Assembly: GCF_000003605.2 (NCBI RefSeq) | Contig: NW_003116455.1 | Span: forward strand, 369,819-404,800 | Source: Saccoglossus kowalevskii | Taxonomy: Eukaryota; Hemichordata; Enteropneusta; Harrimaniidae | DNA: 34,982 nucleotides | Reading direction: 5' to 3' | Part shown: piece after piece, positions 22,901-34,982 of the stretch | Layout of the letters: each line of letters opens with the position of its first letter | Position numbering within the stretch: position 1 is the first letter of the stretch | Position numbers and translations under genes: made by a program | Notes under the pieces: generated by a model | Seen by the model: the letters and a program-made list of their open reading frames with translations, nothing else | The model's database searches: none | What the model was told of the DNA's origin: nothing

Positions 22901-24663
22901 AGTGTGTTTCGTTGTATTCTGCTCTCCAAATACAATAAAAAATGAACCCCGACCTCAAACTAGGTCGACTTGATTCAACAAGTGTGAATGCAGCGTACGG
23001 TTCGATTCACGTTCGATTCGATTATGATTCATACTTTTATTGCCATACTTATAATTCACAGAATTCCAATATTCGTTGCAATTTAATATTTTTTGAGAAA
23101 ATCAAGGTTGTAAATAGTTTCATAGTCAGATCTGCGTATATGGCGAATTCACAGTCTCGCTCACATCGCAAATTACATGGCCCCAAATCCCACCACCAAG
23201 TATAGAAACGCGCGAGAAATGCGTGGATATGATTAAAAGAATATGAAACATATGTAATAAATATAGTCTCAAATTATCCCCACCTAATGCTAAAAAACAA
23301 CAAATTAAAATCTCAAAAACAAGGACGTAAAGAGTGGCTATATTTTTATTTATTTACAATTATTGTTTTTTGAGCTTCTTCCGCGTACTCAAATGCGTCA
23401 AGAAAATGACATGCACATCAACTATTTATATTGATCACCATTTTTTCCGCACAAAAATATTGTCTCATTGAACCGTACACTGTTTTCACGCTCGTCTTGA
23501 TTCTCTGCGTTTCAGATGACGTTCCTGACTGTCTAGCGAATGAGAGTTACTGCGCCCTCTACGACTTCAACTATATTTGCACTGAACCGATTACGTATGA
23601 AGGAGCAAAATGCAACAACGGCACACGTGTGTTGTGCGAGGCTAAGCCGCCAGTACCACTATCCGACCCAACACCAGCGACAACCATCAAAGTGTTAAGC
23701 TATAATATTTTGGAACTGAACTATATATATTGGCAGTCTGGTCAGCGTGAACGCACTTGTCGATTACCATATCTTATTTTCGAGAACATTGGCGATGTTG
23801 ACGTCATTATTTTTCAGGAACTTATGATGGGAGGATGTTTCCCAGATGTCTTGGACTTACGCGAGCTCCTGGCCCATCACGGATTTATATACAACACTCC
23901 GACGGTTGGGATCGATACCCAAGAACATGAGTTAATTCGACTAGAGAATGGTGGTGGCTTCACCTCATCAAGATGGCCAATAGTCGCACACGACGAGGCG
24001 ATATTATTAGCCGTGCATCGAACGGATACTGATCTGTTCTCATCCAAGGGAATCGATTATGTAAACGTGGAAAAAACCGTCGATGACATCACCCGGAATT
24101 ACCACATCTTTGGCACTCACTTGCAATCGCGAGACGGAGGTATGAGACCGGAGGTGCGGATCATTCAGGCAGCGGAAATGAGATTCTTCCTACAAAAGCT
24201 TATGATTCCCGCGAACGAGCCAGTGATATTCGCCGGTGACTTTAATGCCGATTACGTCGAGATGCCGGAACACGCCGAAGCAGTGCTGCATGTTATGGAC
24301 GTAACGGTGCCTGAAATAGTTGGCGATCTTAGAGTGACATATGATCGTGAAAACAACACTTTAATATCAGGTGGCGGCGGTTCCTGGTTAGACTATGTGA
24401 CCTACCACAACCAACATCTGCAGCCGAATAAAGCAACCCTGGAATCAATCCGAATAACAGATGATCCGTTTTGGATCTGCAGCTTTGTAAGATCATTGCT
24501 CGATTTCAGTTACGAGTATCCGAATTCCGAAAATTGCCAAAGCCCAGTGCAGGTGGTCGATCTGTCCGACCATTACTGCGTTTTGGGCACAATGAACTTC
24601 CCTTTGGAGCCCGAGATTGACAATCCCCTTGTTACGGCCTCTCCTATAATTTTCCGACACTAG
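16917..24663 (+). CDS. Sphingomyelinase C-like phosphodiesterase, copy B (3 exons), lacking the C-terminal tail
   Basis: Coding exons are 16917-16974, 22046-22120 and 23516-24663 (426 codons plus stop), with the same sizes and phase-1 introns as copy A for the first two exons. The signal peptide core is LLLSLLIIHY; an in-frame ATG at 16902 could add five residues. All catalytic landmarks are kept at equivalent positions: N108, E146, H246, D286/N288 in GDFNAD, D337 in WLDYV, and D396-H397 in LSDHYCVLG. Identity to copy A is very high through most of exon 3 and falls after the segment following PFWIC, where B is one residue longer and ends differently. B stops at 24661-24663 where A has a tyrosine codon. 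The codons after that stop would still read as a hydrophobic tail, so B is predicted to be fully secreted rather than anchored. Intron 1 is about 5 kb and filled with repeats. Substrate is inferred as for copy A. Confidence 0.88.
16975..17512 (+). other. First part of copy B intron 1
   Basis: It begins with GTGAGT and contains no recognised gene or clear repeat. Confidence 0.5.
17516..17567 (+). pseudogene. Truncated U2 snRNA fragment (5' part)
   Basis: The sequence from TCGGCCTTTTGGCTAAGAT through GTGTAGTATCTGTTCTTATC to CAGCTTAAT matches the highly conserved 5' end of U2 spliceosomal RNA, including the GUAGUA branch-point recognition element. Only about 50 bases are present. The first few bases of U2, and everything beyond stem-loop II, including the Sm site, are missing. 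It cannot be a working U2 gene. It is either a 5'-truncated retro-copy or the head of a U2-derived SINE. It lies in intron 1 of copy B, plus strand. Confidence 0.85.
17930..18300. repeat. Degenerate repeat rich in CAACGTT/TTGAA words
   Basis: Words such as TTGAAGCTACGTTAAATCAACG, GTTGAACTAACGTTAAATCA, ATCAACATTGAG, GTTCAATAAACGTC and CCAACGTTAACC recur every few tens of bases. This suggests an old short-period minisatellite or element around AACGTT. Boundaries are uncertain. Confidence 0.4.
18301..20660. other. Copy B intron 1, middle part, repeats but no gene
   Basis: Two related segments of about 85 bases lie at 19160-19240 and 19611-19697 in the same orientation (CCCGCGTGTTTTTT versus CCCACGTGTTTTTT, GAGTCTGTTCCAG versus GATTCTGTTCTAG, then GAGAGTTAAG versus GGGAGTTAAG). 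A TA microsatellite follows at about 19696-19716. The minus-strand frame at 18401-18628 and the frames near 19950-20160 show no recognisable domain. Confidence 0.5.
20661..21672 (-). mobile_element. Broken hAT-family transposase (ZNF862-like type)
   Basis: Two minus-strand blocks are recognisable. The upstream block (21650-21348) carries the RNase H-like signature seen in hAT transposases, with ATDGFSVM followed by LNPYILSNHCLAHRLAL. The downstream block (21119-20661) has the family pattern of an FIDKVVLNISKRFPNSDLM segment, then FGIFEP, and a later MEWLIILPLVI stretch. The blocks are separated by about 230 bases with stops and frame changes. The N-terminal BED/TTF zinc finger and first catalytic region are absent, as is a clear C-terminal hATC dimerisation block. 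This is a dead remnant inside intron 1 of copy B on the opposite strand. Terminal repeats and target-site duplications were not found. Confidence 0.8.
21673..22045. other. End of copy B intron 1
   Basis: No gene; it ends with CACTTTGTTTTCCAG, the same acceptor context as copy A intron 1. Confidence 0.6.
22121..23515 (+). other. Intron 2 of copy B
   Basis: It starts GTGGGT and ends TTTCAG. The first bases resemble copy A intron 2 (GTGTAACGCAT), then similarity fades. The segment 22440-22660 is less AT-rich and contains a GCATGCGCAC string (22631-22640), plus the 22488-22548 segment that resembles 3090-3148. No exon was recognised; the short frames here are not supported. Confidence 0.55.
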
Positions 24664-24844
24664 ACAGTTGGCATAGTTATAATGTTTACAATCGTTTTAA
24701 TTGTCGAAGAATAGTTATGATTACCAGCATACACTCAGTAAGACGTAACAATATCGGGGCAGGCCGTGGAGCAAAATATCAGTAATTCAAATGAGTAGCC
24801 ATTTCATAAAATCCCGCGATGCTTACAGTATATTAAAAAATAAA
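24664..24844 (+). terminator. 3' flank of copy B with AATAAA poly(A)-signal candidate
   Basis: Immediately after the stop, the frame continues for 17 codons as a hydrophobic segment to TAG at 24712-24714, matching the tail of copy A. AATAAA lies at 24839-24844 within sequence shared with A's 3' flank. The inverted-repeat element below begins directly after this hexamer. Confidence 0.55.
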
Positions 24845-25492
24845 CCTTAGAAAACAGGGACATGCAACTTCTGCCTGAGACAGGGGAAAATCCAGTTTCC
24901 TGTGTACAATGTGGGTTATAATCTCCTGTATAGATAATCCCATTATATACCTTGAAGATTTATACATCTGAAACAGTTTTAGTTGTTACCTTTCTACTCT
25001 TTTTTATATGTTTGATAAGTTATGCTGTGCCAATATTCACATTTGTCAGTATATAACGGGTACACTATGCTATATCGGTTATAAATATGATGACAAATCC
25101 ACTTGTTATAATGACGCAAATTTTGACAGGTTTAGGCAGTTTTGTTTTCTTGTAGAGAAAACTGACCCTATTTGTTTCCCTTTCCTGTTTTCATAGTGGA
25201 ATAAAAACTGTTAGCTTTGCAATTGTTAGTTTCACTCGTATCAATAGAATGGACTTGACTATTCAGTTTTAATCAAATGTAATTTTTCTGATTATATTCT
25301 AGCTACAAAGTTGGCTCATTTTGTGCCGCTACTCCCTGGCAGCCATGTTTGGCTTACGGAACAGGAGAGGATGTAACAGTGGTGTTGACATAGCTTTGTT
25401 GTCAGTTTCTCTGAGGTGTTAATTGGGTAGAAGATTATAACTAATGTTACATGAAATGGATACCCACAGTAGCATGTCCCTGTTCTCTAAGG
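24845..25492. mobile_element. Inverted-repeat element of about 648 bp (MITE-like)
   Basis: The left end 24845-24869, containing CCTTAGAAAACAGGGACATG, is matched in reverse by the right end 25468-25492, which reads as CCTTAGAGAACAGGGACATG on the minus strand. About 23 of 25 positions agree. The interior has no transposase. A clear target-site duplication was not identified. It inserted just after copy B's AATAAA hexamer, where the homology with copy A's 3' flank ends. Confidence 0.75.
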
Positions 25493-25928
25493 TAGTACTA
25501 GTATCTAGTGTTTCCAACATATGAAGCCTGACAAATGTATGCATGTACCTAGGTTGTATTTACTTATGTATTTTCCCGGAATATTTATATTATTTATAAT
25601 AATTAAAGACTTTTTCAAGTTTGTGTATGATATCATATTTTCCATGTTGTTTACGAGTTTAGTTTGTGACGTTGATAGATTGTGTTGCCAATTTCAGCAA
25701 AACTAGGGGACATCGAGTTCTGGTCAATACGACAAATAAATCAAATATATACAGAAAAAAATCAATAAAACCTTATGTTTATTCACGTGTTTGTAAAAAC
25801 AAATTCGTGGGAACGGAATCTGAGAAATGAACACAGTGGCAGACACTCGCCCATCACATGATACCGAGTAATCGATAATCGATCTCAACCGTTTTATTAC
25901 AAATCACGTCGACTGACTGTAGTTTCTG
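25493..25928. other. Intergenic between copy B flank and the Kazal gene
   Basis: No gene was recognised. A repeated ATCGAT pair (AATCGATAATCGATC, about 25868-25882) lies just upstream of the next gene's promoter region. Confidence 0.5.
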
Positions 25929-25936
25929 TGACGTCA
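25929..25936 (+). promoter_or_regulatory. CRE-type palindrome TGACGTCA upstream of the Kazal gene
   Basis: This is a perfect cAMP-response-element palindrome about 70 bases before the start codon at 26008. No clear TATA box is visible. The position suggests the core promoter region, but occupancy is unknown. Confidence 0.35.
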
Positions 25937-26007
25937 ATAGTGCCACGCACGCTGTGCAGGGAAGAGTAACGCCACGTTATCACCGGAGAAAAAATACCCT
26001 GAAGAAA

Positions 26008-28421
26008 ATGAAGATCTTTATTTTACTTGTTGGTATTTTTGTTGGAGCATGTCATGCACAGGAGCAGCATCTAGATTACCTACTGTGTGCCGTGAGTATA
26101 TTACAACGTGACGTATTTAGAGAATATCCGAGTAATTTGAGGTGTGGCAAAATTTGCTTCAAACGAATTGTAATACCTCTGGAGATAGTGTACATAATTT
26201 GGTTGACAAATTTTACGTAAATCGAATAATACAAATGTATAATTTCTGGTATACAATTTAATCGGATTTCCACAAAAAAAGAAGAATATTGGTTGTTTCA
26301 TTAATTTGATTGCACAGTGGAATCATAGAGTGGCGGTGGTAATTAATGTTTAATTTAATTGACAACTCCTAAATCTGTTGAAAAAAATGTTTGAATATCT
26401 ATAGGATTTCGGAATTTCACGTATGTACAAATATAGACTGGCGTACCTAAATGTATGTAGTATGTGGGATAAATTGGGTTCCAACAAAGAAAAAAGAGTA
26501 ACACGAATGCAGTTATCACAAGAAGAGAGTTTTAAATGTGCAAATCAGTTGACGCGTGACTTGCGTGCTACACGTAATTGCATCGGTAGCCAGTGTTATT
26601 TTGGGACTCTCATTCACGTGACCTATTTGGCCAACCGTTTGGGAACACAGAGGGCGTGTCACGGGTCCCGGGTCATTCTGTGCAGAATATTGAATACTCG
26701 AACACGTTACATCGAACAACACTTTTATACCTAATTACGTGGGCAATTGTTCAAGTCAGGGACAATGAGTGTTTATGCAGTAAATCGGCGTCCTCGATTA
26801 ATGATTGTAAACTCACAGTAGCTAAAAAGCTTGAATATTATCTGTGTCTCACATTTTTCAATTCTTTATTAACTATACTCAAATACTGTATGTTTTTTTC
26901 ATGGCCAAATCATATCCAATGGATTTCAAATTGAATTCATGCTTTACGTATCATATACCTCTAGCCTGACCTCTGCAGCGACAAGTGCGTAGCACCAAAC
27001 AACGCGCATAACAGACCAGATAGATTGAGCAAGCATTCTGAGTACGACTGTTATTGTTCCTGTGGAATCGTCATCGGTGACGAATGCGAAGATGACGACG
27101 AGTGCGCAATGGGCACGTACTGTGGGTCGGCAGAGGATGGTAATGTCCAAGCAGGAGTCTGTAGGAGTAAGTGGGGGGGGGGGGGCAAAGTTTTCAAAGT
27201 TTTAATGGTATGTTTGTCTCATAACAGCCAGCATAATTATGCTCATGACAGCACAAAACCGTTTCCCTTTCCGCATTTTATGAATAATAGTATGTTTTCA
27301 AATATCCATGGGTTTGTTATCATCATAAAACACATACTTTTGAGTACCGCATTATTGTTCAAAACTCACAATAAAAAGCAGCTTTTTATTCCTAGTTTAG
27401 TGTTTTCAAAGTTCATTTTTATTGCTCTCCTGAAGTTGCGTCTATGGTTAATAAATGATAAGTATTTTAGTTATTTGAAGATATATTGAAAAAAAAACAG
27501 TTTGAAACAATGGCGTTTGAGTTTTATACTAAAAGTTAACTGTTCCCAACGTTACAGCTCTGTGTGACCACCCTAACATGCACTGCAACTCATTTTCTCG
27601 ATGTGAGATGGAGAACCATCAACCAAAATGTGTGTGTGATTTATTCGTATGCAGTGACACAATAAACCAACCAGTGTGTGGAGAAGGTAACAGAGATTTT
27701 ATGAACAGGTAGGTTGATATCCGCTTCGTCTTTCGTGTTATCAAGGCACGTCGTAATAATTTGTAATATCGCCCTCTAATGGGTCAAAAAACAATAGTGC
27801 GCCACCACATGACAAAAGAGATTTTGTTTTCAATACCCTGATTCCTTTTTCACATAGTCTGCCAATGATCTCTGGAAATCGCGTACGGCACACAGTTATA
27901 TTACATGAATGAATGAATGAATGAATGAATGAATGCATGAATGCAATTCATATATATATTTGTATACAGGTGTTTGTTTGAGAACTATAACTGCGAAAGG
28001 ATGCAGAGCGAGGAAGGTATAGAATCACTGACCTTGTTAGGTCATGGCACATGTGCCGGTACGTATTAAGTACGATGAGGCTCCCTAAATATATTTTCAA
28101 GCCATATGAGTTTATCTGTCTACGTGGGAAAAAAAAAATCAATGTCTGATCCGATTAAAAATTCGAAATTCCAGTTCCATCAGATAACGGTAATAATTGA
28201 TTAGATTATGGAGCAAAAAGTACATCTTCATGGTTATATTTATAACTGCTTGTCACCTCATCACGTTCAGATCTAAAATTGTGTCTCGTATTAACATTTC
28301 GTTATTGATATAATTGTCAATATTTTACTGAGTAATATTGCGCAAACTTGTTTCAGCTGAACGTTCTCTATTTTATATTTCAGAAGTACAAAGCAATGGT
28401 GGTTCATATGTGCGATTATAA
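26008..28421 (+). CDS. Small secreted cysteine-rich protein with follistatin-type FOLN-Kazal module (5 exons)
   Basis: Coding exons are 26008-26091, 26965-27166, 27558-27708, 27970-28058 and 28384-28421 (187 codons plus stop). All introns are GT-AG and phases are consistent throughout. Residues 1-17 form a signal peptide (core IFILLVGIFVG, likely cleavage after CHA). Residues 32-94 hold nine cysteines, including the cluster CYCSC and a GDECEDDDEC stretch, similar in style to small disulfide-rich EB or dickkopf-like modules; this part is not assigned. Residues 98-122 match a FOLN segment (C98, C105, C111, C120, C122). Residues 122-174 match a Kazal domain with cysteines 122, 127, 136, 147, 154 and 174; PVCG precedes a 10-residue gap and then a 6-residue gap, which is the standard Kazal spacing. 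Such proteins bind serine proteases or growth factors outside the cell. The usual tyrosine of the Kazal core is phenylalanine (DF). Which protease or ligand, if any, is unknown. The ATG is the first in frame after an upstream stop. Confidence 0.82.
26092..26964 (+). other. Intron 1 of the Kazal gene
   Basis: It begins GTGAGT and ends CCTCTAG. The acceptor at 26963-26964 was chosen because it keeps the frame (phase 0). The nearby CTGCAG 13 bases downstream would shift it. Overlapping short frames in the intron are unsupported. Confidence 0.65.
27173..27185 (+). repeat. Run of 13 G next to a splice donor
   Basis: The G tract starts directly after the donor GTAAGT at 27167-27172 of Kazal gene intron 2. 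G-runs near donors can act as splicing enhancers. Run length is likely to vary between alleles and to be error-prone in sequencing. Confidence 0.85.
27905..27945 (+). repeat. GAAT tetranucleotide microsatellite
   Basis: About nine GAAT-type units with one GCAT interruption lie in intron 3 of the Kazal gene, just before exon 4. Confidence 0.9.
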
Positions 28422-28831
28422 CTACCCAAAAAGACAAATACATCACCGTTCAATAACGTAATATAAGAGTTTCTTGGTACCTACATAAACAACCCCACTT
28501 TCCGTATACAAAAGTTGCTGATTCTTGGTCCCTGATACTTCTAAAGACGTTTGGGTTTACTTTCTACAGTACAATTTTGAGTTACTTACAGTGTTTGACA
28601 CAGTTCGTTGTACCACAACACACAGCAAAGACTTACTCCAAAATCGGGTAATTTCAGATTGCAAGACAAAATTATTAGGTCAGCCCACCTATATAGATAT
28701 ATTTTTTGGTGGTTTAGGTTTGTGCATTTTATGGAATCTTGGTGCATTTAGAACAGCATAACATCATATTCTTTCATATTTACAGTGGATTTGTCTGTGT
28801 TCACCATCAGCAAGGACTTTTAACACGCAGG
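28422..28831. other. 3' side of the Kazal gene, nothing further recognised
   Basis: No canonical AATAAA is seen in the first few hundred bases after the stop at 28419-28421. The frame at 28525-28761 shows no domain. Confidence 0.45.
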
Positions 28832-29104
28832 GCCATCTTGAATGCATACAAGTTGTGAAACACGTTTTTCAGATTCCTACAAATCAGCACAAAAATGCCA
28901 ATCTTTCACAGAAATACGATCCGTTGGGGGTAATATTAAGCCAACCGATAACAAAATTCGGTCGAATTCGTCGTTTTTGTGTGGAAAAATCACTTAAATA
29001 CGAACACCTGATTACTTGAAGAACATAGAACACTTTCCCGGGGTATTTAAAACCAAAAAATTATTAAAAAAAAATATTTAGTTTTATGCCGCATTCAAGA
29101 TGGC
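28832..29104. mobile_element. Short inverted-repeat element of about 273 bp (MITE-like)
   Basis: GCCATCTTGAATGC at 28832-28845 is exactly reversed by GCATTCAAGATGGC at 29091-29104. The interior is non-coding. The ends carry the AAGATGGC word bound by YY1-type factors. Target duplications are not obvious. Confidence 0.6.
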
Positions 29105-29895
29105 GACCCCCCATATAGTAAATATCGCATTTATTATCACGTGTGCGCCGGCTGACTGTGGGCAAAATCATGGTGTAAAAGTCTTCCGAATGAGAGACAT
29201 TACACAACTCTAAAATTTAGATGAAAATAAAAATAAAGTACTGTAATCGCTCTTGATTTGGAATGCCTTGTGATAAAAGTGCCTTACTGGCTAAGCAATG
29301 TAGGGATGTACAATACAAATACAGAACGTCAATAGAAAAATGTCAGTCAGTTCGATTATTGCTACCAGATAATTGCCAATACCAATAATTTCAAGATTGA
29401 TGCATTAATGAATTTCCTCCATCATCACATCTTCATGCATTAAACATTCATACCATTTCAATTATTCAAACTTCTTTCAACATGTACTTACATTTATTTG
29501 TGAATTTCACTTATTACGATACTAAAATATTTGCTTAAAGGGAATTGGAGGGTGTTGAAACCATATGTTAACTTTGTGTTAAGAAACACATTTGATATAC
29601 ATGCATATACCATGCACAGTATGGGCCCCAGCACTAAGCGCATTTTGTTGCAATTGCCACCACCCTTAAAACTATCAACATAATCTGCGGTGTTGGGTTT
29701 CTAGTTCTGCTATGTATTTGGGGGAATTTAATGGAATAAACACAATCAACAGGGCAGTGGTTTGTGTAAGAGTGTTTATTTTAAAGTGTAGTTAATAATC
29801 ACCAGTGGTTTTTTTTTAACCTTATGTTACAAAAAAAATGGACACAATGATGGTTGGCTATAACATAATATTCAGTATGTTATAAAAATGAATAC
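29105..29895. other. Intergenic region between convergent genes
   Basis: Nothing was recognised apart from AATAAA hexamers on the plus strand near 29227 and 29233, which are far from the Kazal stop. Confidence 0.45.
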
Positions 29896-30101
29896 ACTAA
29901 AATACTTTATTTTCACTTGGAATTAATTTTCGTTATTTTTGCTGAAGGAATGGTTCAGTGAAAATAAAATCCAGCGAATATATCTTTTTTTCTATATTCA
30001 CATTCACCTGATCAGAAATCAGTGGAAATAAATTCCACACAAAACACCCAAAAAGTCTTTTCAGCGAAAATTAATTCCAGCTAAAATAAAGTATTTTACA
30101 G
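29896..30101. mobile_element. MITE-like element of about 206 bp with 37-38 base inverted ends
   Basis: The left end (29896-29932) reads ACTAAAATACTTTATTTTC and continues through GGAATTAATTTTCG. The right end (30064-30101) is its reverse complement with a few mismatches (CGAAAATTAATTCCAGC, then AAAATAAAGTATTTTACAG). The interior has more GAAAATAAA/TTATTTTC words. No coding capacity. It lies downstream of CNOT11 in its transcription direction and could provide AATAAA hexamers on that strand. Confidence 0.8.
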
Positions 30102-30906
30102 TATTATATGCAATATCAGTAATATTATTGGTAAAAGAAACAGACAGGAAATACCAATAAAGAGTTATTGTTTCATATTTAACCTACCAACATTTATTGA
30201 AAATGAGATCTTTTGTGCATTCATACAGAAGAAAATAATAATAACAGACTATTGCATTTTAACACTGTCTATGAGAGGGTTGACATGCACTGAGGCAGTA
30301 TAGAGATTGTATTTACTGGCACATAGCATACTGCCAGAATCCATATTTTGTGGTACTCTTATACATAGCTAGTACCCTGAAATGTCAACAAATAACGTTT
30401 TGTGTTGTGCTAACATTTGTAACTGGATTCCATTTATGCTACAGCATGCAATGTAAACTAAGGAAAGTGTTAAAATGTGACACATTTATGTTGGTGACAT
30501 AGTTTACCCCATATAAGGAAAAATATGAACATTTGAATGAATGCTGATACAGCATTTTACGTAATGGCAAACTTGGTGCTCCATGTATAATAATATATAT
30601 ATATATATATTATACATACATCGAATTTGCTGTATTAGAAGTACATCTCTAATACCTATAAAAGCACATATGAACAATTGCATTTAATGTATACTGAATC
30701 ATTATAATATCACTTATATCGATCATAAACACCTCTGTAATTTAAAGCACATATGCTACAGTATGTAATAGAGCAAATGTAATATATATATTCTCTACAT
30801 CCATTACACCTTTCCTTATTGGACAAGAAACCATCAAATCAAGTCAGTCAATGAAATTCATCCAATCACAGACACAATGAATGACATAACTTCGTATTAA
30901 CAAGCA
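30102..30906 (-). other. Probable 3' UTR and downstream flank of CNOT11
   Basis: This lies directly after the CNOT11 stop in transcription direction. AATAAA on the minus strand occurs at 30193-30198 (TTTATT on plus), a possible poly(A) signal about 710 bases after the stop. A TA microsatellite lies around 30593-30612. The UTR end is not established. Confidence 0.4.

Positions 30907-34982
<4,076 letters not shown>

Noticed and set aside
26423-26934. Overlapping open frames of 103 and 113 codons in Kazal gene intron 1
   Set aside because: No domain, cysteine pattern or splice sites that would join them to the gene; the frame of the five-exon model runs past them.

Overview
The window looks like nuclear DNA of an invertebrate animal. 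Genes are split by GT-AG introns, the intergenic DNA is AT-rich and full of short inverted-repeat elements, minisatellites and decayed transposon pieces, and there is no operon-like packing. The proteins (CNOT11, a follistatin/Kazal secreted protein, and secreted enzymes of the sphingomyelinase C type) are animal-like. The repeat style would suit a marine invertebrate such as a mollusc, but that placement is an inference and no phylum is proven. There is no rRNA, intact tRNA, CRISPR array or recognisable virus.

Layout. 1-4.5 kb is non-coding, with an 11-copy minisatellite built on the palindrome GATAATATTATC at about 3.43-3.82 kb. From 4.5 to 24.7 kb, on the plus strand, lies a tandem family of endonuclease/exonuclease/phosphatase-fold enzymes resembling sphingomyelinase C. 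It consists of a decayed relic (4.5-5.2 kb), an intact three-exon copy A (6055-9224) and an intact three-exon copy B (16917-24663). A and B share promoter, signal-peptide exon, second exon and long catalytic exon. Copy B has lost the TATA box seen in A, and its last codons carry a stop that removes the hydrophobic tail present in A. The tail's codons still lie readable just downstream. Between A and B are a near-perfect hairpin, a 54-bp tandem repeat and degenerate repeats. Intron 1 of B contains a U2 snRNA fragment and a broken hAT transposase on the minus strand.

From 26.0 to 28.4 kb (plus) is a five-exon gene for a small secreted cysteine-rich protein that ends in a follistatin-type FOLN-Kazal unit. 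From 34.75 down to 30.9 kb (minus) are the last four exons of CNOT11, a subunit of the CCR4-NOT deadenylase complex; its 5' part is outside the window. The space around these two genes holds three inverted-repeat elements and one foldback element carrying an internal 321-bp tandem repeat.

Functional reading: the phosphodiesterase-type pair and the Kazal protein are each predicted to enter the secretory pathway. CNOT11 is an unrelated housekeeping neighbour. The exons were assembled by eye from splice signals, reading phase and paralogue comparison; no transcript evidence was available.
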